Shown here: piece after piece, positions 1 through 8,177 of the stretch | Position numbering within the stretch: the first letter of the stretch is position 1 | How the letters are laid out: every line of letters begins with the position of its first letter | Assembly: GCF_050717545.1 (NCBI RefSeq) | Contig: NZ_JBOITN010000033.1 | Span: forward strand, 62,001 to 126,000 | DNA: 64,000 bases | Direction: 5' to 3' | Source: Clostridium_AD sp050717545 | GTDB taxonomy: Bacteria > Bacillota > Clostridia > Clostridiales > Clostridiaceae | Program-made: the position numbers and the translations under genes | Notes under the pieces: model-generated | The model's database searches: none | The model's input: the letters and a program-made list of their open reading frames with translations, nothing else | Told to the model about the DNA's origin: nothing

Positions 1-2
1 CT

Positions 3-2351
3 AAGGAATACACAGCAGCGGTGTTTGATAGTTTATATGTAATTAAGGGTGGTATGAAAGCTGCTTCTGATGGAACAGAGCAGTTAGCTGATGGCTTGGT
101 TACAGCTAAAGATGGTACGAGTCAGTTAGAGGTTGGCACAAAGCAGCTTAACAATAAACTTCCAGAATTATCGGATGGTGTAGAGAAATTACTAGCTGGT
201 TCTACTACATTAACTAGCAAATTGGGGTCTCTTAAAAATCAAGTACCGGAAATGGCGAGTGGAGTAGGCATGCTAAGTAGCGGCGCAAATCAGTTAAACA
301 ATGGATTATTAGGGCTTAATAAGCAAGTACCAACTATGGCGACAGGTGTGCGAAAGCTTAATAGTGGAGCAGATCAATTGAATAATGGACTAGTGGCACT
401 TAATAACCAATTACCAGCAATGGCAACAGGTGTGGGAAAACTTAATGGTGGTGCGGGTCAATTAAATAATGGGCTAGTGGCACTTAATAACCAAGTACCA
501 GATATAGGTAAAGGTATGCGAAAGCTTAATGATGCATATAAAAATCAAATAGTACCTTCAACTAGGCAACTTAAAGATGGGGCAGCAAAGTTTGCTGTAG
601 CTCTTGGAGCAACTAAAGATGGAGCAGTTAAGTTAAATGAGTCAGCAACTAGATTAAAGCAGGGTTCTGATCAACTTAATGCAGGATATGTTCAAATGAA
701 AGATGGCATAAGCAATCTTAAAATTGCGAGTGCAAATGTTGCTGGGGGAGTAGATGCTTTAGTAGACAATAGTAAAACATCTCAAACAGGGCTAAAACAA
801 GCGCAGGATCAAATTGGAGCGTTTCTAGAAGCTAATCCTGATGCGAAAAATGATGTAAACATGCAAGGCGCTTTAGCCACAATAAATTCCTTAAATAATG
901 CGGCTACAAATAAAAACAACCAAGCGATGATGGAAGAACTTCAAGCGGGTGCACATGGAGTAGCAGAAGGGTCTAAGCAATTAGAGGCGGGATCATTGGG
1001 ATTTGTTAATGGTTCGGCAGAATTTGCACAAGGTGCAGAGCAGTATTCAGCAGGGGCTGGAAGTTTTGCAGAAAAAACGAGTAGCGCTGCGGGAGTAGCA
1101 GCTCAAATTAGTGGAGGTTTAGACAAGTTATATTCTTCTATGAATGCCGAATTTGGAGATGGATTTTCACAAATTAGTAATAAAATGCCGGATTTAACGC
1201 AAGGTGTGGCAAAGCTTACTGCAGGTTCAGGAGCTTTAGCAAAAGGGTTAGATGAGCTTAATAATAAAATGCCAGCATTAACACAAGGATCGACAAAGCT
1301 TGCTACAGGTTCAGAAGCTTTATCGGGAGGTCTAGTAGAGCTTAATGATAAAATTCCAGATCTAACGCAGGGAACAGAGAAACTTGCTGTAGGTTCAGGA
1401 ACTTTATCAGAAGGACTTTTGCGACTTAATCAAAAGATGCCATCTCTAGAAGATGCAGCATCAAAACTCAATGATGGTTCGGCTCGAATATCTCAAGGGA
1501 TAAGTACTTTAAATGGACAATTACCATCGTTAAAAGATGGCGTGAATAAATTATATATTGGCGCCAGTAAATTAGATGATGGAGTTTTAAAGTTATCAGA
1601 AGGTTCTAAAGAACTTAATGAAAAGACAGTAGATGGATACAAAGACCTTAGCGGTAGTCTTAAAAATGATAGTAAAACTATGGCAGCTACATTTGCACAG
1701 CCTGTAGTAATTGATCAAGAACCAATAAATCCTGTTAAAACTTACGGTGAAGGATTTACTCCATATTTCATTCCTCTATCATTATGGGTAGGAGCTTTAA
1801 TGATGTTCTTCGTAATTACAGATAAGGTAGATGAAGATATTACAGCAAGCCCAGCTTCTGTAGTGGCAGGTAAATTCTTATCTTATGGTGCTATAGGTTT
1901 TATGCAAGCGATGCTTGCAAGTGGGGCAGTAATGGTACTGGGTCTTAGACCAAATAATGTAGTGTTATATTTCTTATTTAATATTCTACTATCATTTGTG
2001 TTTATTGCAATTATTCAATGTTTGGTATTCTTGCTTGGACAAGTAGGAAGATTATTGTCAATTATATTATTAATTCTTCAACTTACTTCTTGCGCAGGTA
2101 CATTCCCAATAGAAATTGTACCTGGATTGTTTAAAGTTTTAAATCCATTTATGCCATTTACCTATGCAGTATCTGGATTAAGAGAAGTAATAGCAGGTGC
2201 TGATTATGGAGTATTTACAAAAGACGTAACAGTACTTGCATTAATATTATTTATCTTCTTATTTATATCTATTCTAATGAAGGGTCATGCTGATAAGGCA
2301 CAAAAATTCATACAAGATAGAAAAGATGCAGCATCAAATATTACTGTATAA
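3..2351 (+). CDS. YhgE/Pip-family membrane protein, 5'-truncated by the window edge
   Basis: The reading frame is open back to base 3 (K-E-Y-T-A-A-V before the first GTG at 21), so the true start and the usual N-terminal membrane segment lie outside the window. What remains is a long alanine/glycine/leucine-rich extracellular-type region with L-x2-G spacing, containing two blocks of 28-residue repeats, followed from about residue 580 by four or five hydrophobic segments of ABC-2 type ending in a short basic tail. This is the architecture of the YhgE/Pip family (phage infection protein, ESX-like or export-associated membrane proteins). Its function in clostridia is not established. It ends at a strong bidirectional terminator. 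Family call confident; role unknown. Confidence 0.85.
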   Translation, partial: KEYTAAVFDSLYVIKGGMKAASDGTEQLADGLVTAKDGTSQLEVGTKQLNNKLPELSDGVEKLLAGSTTLTSKLGSLKNQVPEMASGVGMLSSGANQLNNGLLGLNKQVPTMATGVRKLNSGADQLNNGLVALNNQLPAMATGVGKLNGGAGQLNNGLVALNNQVPDIGKGMRKLNDAYKNQIVPSTRQLKDGAAKFAVALGATKDGAVKLNESATRLKQGSDQLNAGYVQMKDGISNLKIASANVAGGVDALVDNSKTSQTGLKQAQDQIGAFLEANPDAKNDVNMQGALATINSLNNAATNKNNQAMMEELQAGAHGVAEGSKQLEAGSLGFVNGSAEFAQGAEQYSAGAGSFAEKTSSAAGVAAQISGGLDKLYSSMNAEFGDGFSQISNKMPDLTQGVAKLTAGSGALAKGLDELNNKMPALTQGSTKLATGSEALSGGLVELNDKIPDLTQGTEKLAVGSGTLSEGLLRLNQKMPSLEDAASKLNDGSARISQGISTLNGQLPSLKDGVNKLYIGASKLDDGVLKLSEGSKELNEKTVDGYKDLSGSLKNDSKTMAATFAQPVVIDQEPINPVKTYGEGFTPYFIPLSLWVGALMMFFVITDKVDEDITASPASVVAGKFLSYGAIGFMQAMLASGAVMVLGLRPNNVVLYFLFNILLSFVFIAIIQCLVFLLGQVGRLLSIILLILQLTSCAGTFPIEIVPGLFKVLNPFMPFTYAVSGLREVIAGADYGVFTKDVTVLALILFIFLFISILMKGHADKAQKFIQDRKDAASNITV
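240..491 (+). repeat. Three in-frame 84-bp (28-residue) coding repeats
   Basis: Units begin at 240, 324 and 408, with a fourth partial unit at 492. Each encodes a 28-residue module beginning Q-V/L-P, with conserved G-x2-x-L and Q-L-N-N-G-L positions. The period is exactly 84 bases, so the repeats are true internal duplications of the YhgE-like gene. Confidence 0.9.
1182..1601 (+). repeat. Second block of five 84-bp (28-residue) coding repeats
   Basis: Units start at 1182, 1266, 1350, 1434 and 1518, each beginning K/Q-M/I/L-P and with the same 28-residue period as the first block. The last two units are the most diverged. The two blocks flank a non-repeated stretch of about 200 residues. Confidence 0.88.
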
Positions 2352-2370
2352 TGCATATGGTAAAATAATT

Positions 2371-2413
2371 AATAAAACACACGTCAATTTTGTAAATTGA
2401 CGTGTGTTTTATT
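2371..2413. terminator. Bidirectional terminator, 20-bp perfect stem
   Basis: A perfect 20-bp inverted repeat (2371-2390 and 2394-2413) with a 3-base loop has A-rich left and T-rich right flanks. It lies between the convergent YhgE-like and radical SAM genes and so serves both. Confidence 0.92.
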
Positions 2414-2424
2414 AAATTGAATAT

Positions 2425-3324
2425 TTAAATATGAGTTCCTTGTGATATATCATTAAATTTCTTTCGATAGCCACACTTTCTGCATAACTCCTCAACGACT
2501 TCTCTTCTTGAAAAACCATCAAAGATGTTATTTGACCTGTCACTTTCAATTATTTGTGAAAAATCAGTTTGATGAATATTGCCTAGGCTAATGATTCCCT
2601 CACCATCCAGGCAGCAAGGAACAACTGTCCCATCTACTAATATGGCCACTTGATTTCTAAGGCCATAACAAAAGCCGGGGCTATTGTCTTCAGGTTCTAT
2701 TAAAGCCGGCCACTGGAACTGCGAATCTTGGTTTAAATAGACTTTATCACAAATTTTAATGCCTTTACCGGGCACTATTTCTTCATATATTTTATAAGTT
2801 AGGTTGAAAGCTTTTTCAATTATAGAAAGCAATTCATGATTTTTGTTAGCTTTAAGATTTGTAGCATTGTCATTATCTAAATTCCATAGTCGTAGAGAAA
2901 ATAAGGTATCGGTTTTATCTATAGATTCTTTAATAAAGGAAAGGATCTCATTAATGTATTCATTCTTATTAGAAGTACCTTCATTCCCATCAAAACTATG
3001 CAAGGAAAAGTTGATTTGTCTTAGTGAAGGTTTGAGCATTATTTTGCTACTAACTTTTCTGGCCAGAGTTCCATTGGTAGTTATGTTAACTTTAAAACCT
3101 TTTTCGTAACTTAAATCAAGAAATTTGTCTAAATTTGGGTGAAGAAGTGGTTCTCCTTTAACATGTAAATATATATAGTCAGTAAAAGGTTTTATTTGGA
3201 CGAGGATTGCGCTAAAGGTCTCTAAACTCATAAACTCAGAGGTCCTATTTGTTTGTGGGCAAAAACTGCAAGCGAGATTACATACATCTGTAATTTCTAT
3301 GTAAATTTTTTTAAATTTTTTCAT
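2425..3324 (-). CDS. Radical SAM protein with SPASM-type C-terminus
   Basis: A 299-residue protein. The N-terminus carries the radical SAM cluster motif C15-x3-C19-x2-C22, which binds the [4Fe-4S] cluster that cleaves S-adenosylmethionine. The C-terminal part has further cysteines (a C-C pair in V-P-C-C-L-D-G and a late C-x2-C-G), as in SPASM/Twitch auxiliary-cluster proteins. These often modify peptides or act as anaerobic maturases, but no precursor peptide or target enzyme lies next to it. The start at 3324 follows a GGAG site. The gene is apparently monocistronic, and its substrate cannot be deduced. Confidence 0.85.
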   Translation of the reverse strand: MKKFKKIYIEITDVCNLACSFCPQTNRTSEFMSLETFSAILVQIKPFTDYIYLHVKGEPLLHPNLDKFLDLSYEKGFKVNITTNGTLARKVSSKIMLKPSLRQINFSLHSFDGNEGTSNKNEYINEILSFIKESIDKTDTLFSLRLWNLDNDNATNLKANKNHELLSIIEKAFNLTYKIYEEIVPGKGIKICDKVYLNQDSQFQWPALIEPEDNSPGFCYGLRNQVAILVDGTVVPCCLDGEGIISLGNIHQTDFSQIIESDRSNNIFDGFSRREVVEELCRKCGYRKKFNDISQGTHI

Positions 3325-3429
3325 ATGTTATATACTCCAATCATAATAATATTCTTATAATAACAGATATGTAGATTGTATCATATAAAAAATTAAACTA
3401 TGTCATTAAATCATATGATAAGGCACCTT

Positions 3430-4071
3430 TTAATTTTGATTAGAAATTTTATGACCACTTGAACCTGCCTTATAGCTTTTTAAAAATAGATCATAAAACT
3501 TATTTACTATTTGATAATTATCAATTTCTCCATTTAGTTTTAATACTTCTATAGCCGCTTCTATTGTGCATAAATTACCAGCCTGTGCACCTCTTCTTAA
3601 ATCATATCTAGACTTGAAATTTGGCTCTAATGAAATAATTGGTAGATTATCTAAATAAGTACTTTTTCTAATTATTTTCCGCGCTTCCTTCCATGTACCG
3701 TCTATGATAATGAATACAGGGATTTTATTTGTACTTTTATATTCAACTTTTCGGTTCTTTGTCTCATAACTTTCTATTGGGAAAAGTAAAAATATATCGT
3801 AGATTTCATTTTTAAAATTTGATATTAACGCTTCGGGTATCTTAGTTCTTTCCCAAAGAAATATTTCTGTTGAAAGTGGATTAATTATCGTTAGTAACCT
3901 TGCAGTATTAGAGGCTCTATAAAATTCTTTTTGGGTAGATAGAATCCAAATTTTTGCCTCAGTCTTTATTTTCGGCGCTTTGGCACAAATGCAATTTATA
4001 ATAGGAAGCCCGCACTTATTACAACTATCATATAAACTTGTTATTTGTTTTATTTTATAATTTGAGTTCAT
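3430..4071 (-). CDS. DTW-domain tRNA-uridine aminocarboxypropyltransferase
   Basis: A 213-residue protein of the DTW family (E. coli TapT/YfiP type), which transfers the 3-amino-3-carboxypropyl group of S-adenosylmethionine to a uridine in tRNA. Visible signatures are an N-terminal zinc-type cluster C17-x2-C20-G-x5-C27-x-C29, a W-x-R-T motif near the middle, and the diagnostic I-I-D-G-T-W-x-E-A-R-K segment followed by a Y-D-L-R-R motif. The start at 4071 has a clear AGGAGG site. The length matches the family. Exact tRNA position not inferable. Confidence 0.85.
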   Translation of the reverse strand: MNSNYKIKQITSLYDSCNKCGLPIINCICAKAPKIKTEAKIWILSTQKEFYRASNTARLLTIINPLSTEIFLWERTKIPEALISNFKNEIYDIFLLFPIESYETKNRKVEYKSTNKIPVFIIIDGTWKEARKIIRKSTYLDNLPIISLEPNFKSRYDLRRGAQAGNLCTIEAAIEVLKLNGEIDNYQIVNKFYDLFLKSYKAGSSGHKISNQN

Positions 4072-4228
4072 AATTCCTCCTTTTAATCCTTTGAATTTAA
4101 AATTATGTAGATATACATTATATTACCATGAAATACTATTATCAACGATATTAAACTTAAGAAGAGAGAACATAATAACATTTAACTTCATATAATATAT
4201 ATTAAATTTATATTGTGGGAGGAAGTAT

Positions 4229-4675
4229 TTGAAAAGATTAAACACTGAAAAGTTGCAGGTTAATTTTGGAATGGATACAGGTGCTACACAACCAATTATA
4301 CCTAGAAAATATACTCTTACTCATTCAGATATTACGGGAGAGTTATTTTTGACTATTGCACTAAAATACGATTATGAAAAAATAAGCAACATGAGGGATG
4401 AAGTTTTTGCAGAATGGAGAATTATCTATAATGAGTATGTACTTATGGCTAGTGTTATGGTGGATAAAGAAAAGAACCCAGTAATGTCAGCGGTTCGTAA
4501 TAATATTTTTGTTAAAGAATTACCACTGGCATTACAGGCTATTAAATATGGAGACAGAAAATTTTTCATAGCAAATCCATATTTAGACAAAGCACCTATT
4601 TATATAAAATTTAATTCTGTTTATCCTATGTTTAATCGCATAGAATTCTGGGGCACGCCATCAGATTACAATTAA
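4229..4675 (+). CDS. Staygreen-family protein
   Basis: A 148-residue protein whose central segment (K-Y-T-L-T-H-S-D-I-T-G-E-L, then R-D-E-V-x-A-E-W) matches the Staygreen domain, first known from plant SGR, the Mg-dechelatase of chlorophyll breakdown. Bacterial homologues are common in clostridia, which have no chlorophyll, so the natural substrate here is unknown. The start is a TTG at 4229 preceded by GGGAGG at 4217-4222; no ATG gives a full domain. The stop overlaps the convergent TspO stop by 4 bases. Confidence 0.82.
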   Translation: MKRLNTEKLQVNFGMDTGATQPIIPRKYTLTHSDITGELFLTIALKYDYEKISNMRDEVFAEWRIIYNEYVLMASVMVDKEKNPVMSAVRNNIFVKELPLALQAIKYGDRKFFIANPYLDKAPIYIKFNSVYPMFNRIEFWGTPSDYN

Positions 4676-5166
4676 TTCATGATCCATATAGCATAATTTA
4701 AAACTCCAGCAAAAGATACCCAAGCAATATATGGAACCATAAGGAATGCGGAAGGTTTATCTAACGTATAAAATTCAAAAGTAGTTAATAGAATGTATAT
4801 TAATAATAGAAGCAGTTCTAGAAAAGCTATTGCATATAGTCTAAATCTAAAGAATATAATTGTCCAAAGAAAATTTAAAAATAATTGAGATCCGTACAAG
4901 ATTAATGCTTTGCGATTATCTGCGCCAGATTTACCCTTCATCCAAATTCTATAAGCCGCGATAGCCATTAAAAAGAATAGTATTGTCCATACTACGGGGA
5001 AAACCCATGCAGGAGGTGAAAAGAAAGGTTTATTAAACTTTTCATAAGTACTTTGAGAATTAGTGCTTAAATAAGTACTTAGAAAACCTACACCTTGTGC
5101 GAGTAAAACACTAACAATAAGAGTAACAACACTTTTTTTACCGTCTACTTTAAAAATATTAAACAT
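4672..5166 (-). CDS. tspO: TspO/MBR family membrane protein
   Basis: A 164-residue, five-helix membrane protein. The P-P-A-W-V-F-P-V-V-W-T motif after the first loop and the W-x-R-x-R-type helix 4 region mark the TspO/peripheral benzodiazepine receptor family, which binds porphyrins and related tetrapyrroles in bacteria. The neighbouring Staygreen-family gene is also linked to tetrapyrroles in other organisms, which makes the convergent pair suggestive, though they are not co-transcribed. Start at 5166 with a GGGA-type site. Confidence 0.9.
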   Translation of the reverse strand: MFNIFKVDGKKSVVTLIVSVLLAQGVGFLSTYLSTNSQSTYEKFNKPFFSPPAWVFPVVWTILFFLMAIAAYRIWMKGKSGADNRKALILYGSQLFLNFLWTIIFFRFRLYAIAFLELLLLLIYILLTTFEFYTLDKPSAFLMVPYIAWVSFAGVLNYAIWIMN

Positions 5167-5425
5167 ATTTATCCCTCTTTTTAAAATTATTCTTAATAAA
5201 GTTTATTGTAACTCCTTAATAAATATATCTACAATATATTTATTAAGGAGTTATTTTATAACTAAAGAGATTTTATATAATAATTTTTGCATAAAACTTA
5301 AATATTATATTAAGATGTAAAGAATATATAAATAATTTTAATAACTTAGTAAATACTAAAAAGTATGTAAATAAATAACTATAATATTGGTGGATTAGTA
5401 TAAATAGTTGTAAGATTATTTTGTC
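5167..5425. other. AT-rich intergenic stretch with one long inverted repeat
   Basis: The 335-base gap between tspO and the fatty-acid block contains a perfect 19-bp inverted repeat (5210-5228 and 5234-5252, 5-base loop) and then plain AT-rich sequence up to the promoter at 5426. The repeat lacks a strong T run and no gene enters it from the left on the plus strand, so its role is unclear. No coding signal is seen. Confidence 0.6.
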
Positions 5426-5470
5426 TTGACATAAAATATAAAAATATATATACTTTGACTATCAAACTAG
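5426..5470 (+). promoter_or_regulatory. Sigma-A promoter with overlapping FabT operator
   Basis: The -35 box TTGACA (5426-5431) and -10 box TATACT (5449-5454) are separated by 17 bases. The palindrome at 5450-5470 (ACTTTGACTATCAAACT core) matches the streptococcal FabT consensus ANTTTGATTATCAAATT and covers the -10 box. Repression of the downstream flavoprotein gene by FabT-acyl-ACP is therefore expected. Confidence 0.88.
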
Positions 5471-5501
5471 TTGAAAATTAAAGTAAAGGGAGAGGATAAT
5501 T

Positions 5502-6575
5502 ATGAAGTTACCTCCTTTAAAAATTGGAGAATTAACTGCAAGTATTCCTATAATCCAAGGCGGTATGGGGGTAGGTGTATCCCTTTCAGGTCTTGCATCA
5601 GCGGTTGCAAATGAAGGCGGAATTGGGATAATATCAACTGCTCAAATCGGATTTAAAGAAGAAGATTTCGAAGTTAATGCAAAGCAGGCAAATAAAAGAG
5701 CATTAAGGGATGAAATTAGACGCGCAAGAGAATTAAGCCCTAAGGGAATAATTGGAATAAATATTATGGTAGCTATGAATAATTATGATGAACTAACAAT
5801 GGTTGCTCTAGAAGAAGGAATTGATTTAATAATATCTGGCGCAGGACTTGCACTTAATCTACCTAAAGTAGCTAAAGGTTTCAAAACAAAGCTTGCGCCA
5901 ATAGTATCATCGGCAAAAGCAGCTACAGTTATATCAAAAATGTGGGATAGAAAAAACAATTGTGCCGCAGATTTAATTGTTGTTGAAGGTCCTGAAGCTG
6001 GTGGACATCTTGGTTTCTCTATGGAAGCATTGGTGGAAAAGAAAACTCAAGATTTAAAGCAAATAGTTATAGAAGTTATTGAGGCAATTAAGCCTTTTGA
6101 AGAAAAGTATAATAAAAAAATTCCTGTAGTAGCTGCTGGTGGAGTTTATACAGGAGCGGACATTGCAGAGCTTATAAAACTTGGCGCAGCTGGAGTACAA
6201 ATAGCTACAAGATTTGTGGCAACAAATGAGTGTGATGCTAGTTTAGAGTTTAAAATGGCTTATATTAATTCAAAAAAAGATGATATAAAGATTGTGAAAA
6301 GTCCTGTAGGTATGCCAGGCAGAGCTATAAATAATAATTTTATGAAAATTGTATCAGATGAAGGCTGCAAGGTAAGCAAATGTTATTTATGCATAAAGGA
6401 TTGTAATCCTAAAACAACACCTTATTGTATTACAGAAGCGCTAATACAAGCAGTAAAAGGCAATTTAGACAAAGGGCTTATTTTTGTGGGGAGCAATGCC
6501 TACAGAGTAGAAAAAATTGTTTCAGTTAAAGAACTTATGAATGAACTAGTGCAAGAGGCAGAACTTAATTTATAA
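5502..6575 (+). CDS. FabK/nitronate monooxygenase-family flavoprotein with Cys cluster; FabX-like candidate
   Basis: A 357-residue TIM-barrel flavoprotein of the FabK/2-nitropropane dioxygenase family. Visible are the N-terminal I-I-Q-G-G-M-G motif, the catalytic-type histidine H169 in E-A-G-G-H-L-G, and the FMN-phosphate loop V-V-A-A-G-G-V plus G-V-Q-I-A-T-R-F. Unlike the FabK at 8579 it has a C-terminal cysteine cluster (C289, C294, C297, C301, C309) able to hold an Fe-S cluster. It has its own FabT promoter and sits where fabM lies in streptococci. Helicobacter FabX, an NMO-family flavoprotein of similar length with a [4Fe-4S] cluster, makes unsaturated acyl-ACP; a similar role here is inference. 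Alternatives are a nitronate monooxygenase or a second enoyl-ACP reductase. Confidence 0.8.
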   Translation: MKLPPLKIGELTASIPIIQGGMGVGVSLSGLASAVANEGGIGIISTAQIGFKEEDFEVNAKQANKRALRDEIRRARELSPKGIIGINIMVAMNNYDELTMVALEEGIDLIISGAGLALNLPKVAKGFKTKLAPIVSSAKAATVISKMWDRKNNCAADLIVVEGPEAGGHLGFSMEALVEKKTQDLKQIVIEVIEAIKPFEEKYNKKIPVVAAGGVYTGADIAELIKLGAAGVQIATRFVATNECDASLEFKMAYINSKKDDIKIVKSPVGMPGRAINNNFMKIVSDEGCKVSKCYLCIKDCNPKTTPYCITEALIQAVKGNLDKGLIFVGSNAYRVEKIVSVKELMNELVQEAELNL

Positions 6576-6626
6576 GATTAAGGCAAGCATAAATAAACAA
6601 ATTAATGTATATTTATGGTAAATTTA

Positions 6627-6671
6627 TTGACAAATAACAATTCCATAGATATACTTTGATTATCAAAGTAT
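6627..6671 (+). promoter_or_regulatory. Sigma-A promoter with perfect FabT operator for the fab-acc operon
   Basis: TTGACA (6627-6632), 17-base spacer, TATACT (6650-6655). A perfect palindrome with 10-base arms around a central T (6651-6671) contains ACTTTGATTATCAAAGT, an almost exact FabT site, and overlaps the -10 box. FabT is the first gene, so the operon is self-repressed. Confidence 0.93.
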
Positions 6672-6703
6672 ATGAAATTGAAATATAGGAAATGGTGATA
6701 AAC

Positions 6704-7150
6704 ATGAGCAGATCTATTGGAGTTGTTAATGAACTTTTAGTAGAGACCTTTAGTGATATATTACAAATAGAGCAGAGGGCACTTAAAGAAGGAGTACTTA
6801 AAGACATCTCCATAACTGAAATACATACTATTTATGAAATAGGAATGTATGGGTGCAGAACAATGTCGCAAGTAGCTCAAGGGCTTAAAATCACAGTAGG
6901 GACTCTTACAACTGCTATCAACAAACTTTTGAAAAAAGGGTATGTGGATAGAAAAAGGGGAGAAGAGGATAGAAGATCAGTAATGATCGCGCTTACAAGA
7001 AAGGGAAAGCTCGCCTATAGAATACATGATACATTTCATTCTCATATGGTGCATGCAACTATAGATGGCCTAAATAAACAAGAAGAAGAAATATTAATAA
7101 AATCTCTTGAAAAATTAAATAATTTTTTTAAAGAAAAGTATAGATTATAA
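6704..7150 (+). CDS. fabT: FabT, MarR-family repressor of fatty-acid synthesis
   Basis: A 148-residue winged-helix MarR protein: the recognition helix region lies in T-V-G-T-L-T-T-A-I-N-K-L and the wing ends R-K-R-G-E-E-D-R-R-S-V, typical of the family. It is the first gene of the fab-acc operon and lies directly behind the FabT palindrome, as in streptococci, where FabT bound to long-chain acyl-ACP represses the operon. An in-frame ATG at 6692 exists, but 6704 is preferred because GGTGAT at 6694-6699 is correctly spaced from it. Confidence 0.92.
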   Translation: MSRSIGVVNELLVETFSDILQIEQRALKEGVLKDISITEIHTIYEIGMYGCRTMSQVAQGLKITVGTLTTAINKLLKKGYVDRKRGEEDRRSVMIALTRKGKLAYRIHDTFHSHMVHATIDGLNKQEEEILIKSLEKLNNFFKEKYRL

Positions 7151-7173
7151 GGTTAAAAAGGGGGAATTAAATA

Positions 7174-8157
7174 ATGAACGAAGTACAGATAATTGGTACA
7201 GGAAGTTATGTTCCTCTAAACATAATGACTAATCAGCAATTAGCAGAAATTGTAGATACTTCAGATGAATGGATAGTCTCTATGACAGGTATCAAGGAGA
7301 GACACATATCACAAGGTGAAAATACCTCTGATTTAGCAACAAAAGCTGCTCTTTTCGCGTTAAAAGATTCAGGCATTAAACCTGAAGACATAGATTTGAT
7401 AATTCTTGCAAGTACATCACCTGATCAATTTGTTCCAGCTACTGCATGCATAGTTCAAGGGAATATTGGAGCAGTTAATGCTATGGCCTTTGACATATCA
7501 GCAGCGTGCACAGGTTTTATATTTGCACTTAACATAGCAATGCAATTTCTTAGAACAGGAGAGCGCAAGAGAGCGCTTGTAATAGGTGCTGAGGTATTAT
7601 CAAAAATTGTTGATTGGACAGATAGAAACACTTGTATACTTTTTGGAGATGGTGCAGGAGCTGCAGTACTTGAGGCAGGTACAAAAAAAGGTATTATTTC
7701 TATATCTTCAGCTTCAGAAGGTAAAAAAGGTGGAGTTTTAACTTGCCCTACAGTAGATGTAAAAAACACTTTTACAAAGGGGAATGAAAACTTCAAATCA
7801 ACGATAAGCATGGATGGCAAAGAGATTTTTAAATTTGCAGTAAAAACTATTGCAAGTAGTATAAGAGGAATTTTAAAAGAAAATAATTGCACACTTGAAG
7901 ATATTAAATATGTTGTTTGTCATCAGGCAAATTTCAGAATTATAGATTTTGTAGTTAGAAAATTGAAGGCTGATAAAGATAAGTTTTTCGTTAATCTAGA
8001 TAAATATGGTAATACATCAGCAGCAAGTATAGCTATAGCAATGGATGAAATGAATAAAAAGGATTTACTTACAGCTGGAGATAAAATTATACTTGTAGGC
8101 TTTGGTGGTGGATTAACCTACGGAGCTTCATTAATAGAATGGACAATTAGCAAATAA
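7174..8157 (+). CDS. fabH: Beta-ketoacyl-ACP synthase III
   Basis: A 327-residue condensing enzyme that starts fatty-acid synthesis by joining acetyl-CoA (or a branched starter) to malonyl-ACP. The thiolase-fold catalytic triad is visible: C112 in S-A-A-C-T-G-F, H250 in V-V-C-H-Q-A-N and N280 in Y-G-N-T-S-A-A-S. The C-terminal G-F-G-G-G-L-T-Y-G motif is complete. It lies 23 bases behind fabT and 20 before acpP, in one transcription unit. Start supported by a GGGGGAA site. Confidence 0.97.
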   Translation: MNEVQIIGTGSYVPLNIMTNQQLAEIVDTSDEWIVSMTGIKERHISQGENTSDLATKAALFALKDSGIKPEDIDLIILASTSPDQFVPATACIVQGNIGAVNAMAFDISAACTGFIFALNIAMQFLRTGERKRALVIGAEVLSKIVDWTDRNTCILFGDGAGAAVLEAGTKKGIISISSASEGKKGGVLTCPTVDVKNTFTKGNENFKSTISMDGKEIFKFAVKTIASSIRGILKENNCTLEDIKYVVCHQANFRIIDFVVRKLKADKDKFFVNLDKYGNTSAASIAIAMDEMNKKDLLTAGDKIILVGFGGGLTYGASLIEWTISK

Positions 8158-8177
8158 AATTTTAGGAGGAATTATTA

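Noticed and set aside
2843..3109. Plus-strand open frame within the radical SAM gene
   Set aside because: No ribosome site, low-complexity composition, and antisense to a clear gene.
5502..6575. Simple call as nitronate monooxygenase
   Set aside because: The FabT operator and the fatty-acid context argue for a lipid role, though the family name alone would allow it.
7455..7892. Open frame on the minus strand opposite fabH
   Set aside because: It is antisense to a gene with full catalytic motifs, has no ribosome site and no recognisable domain.
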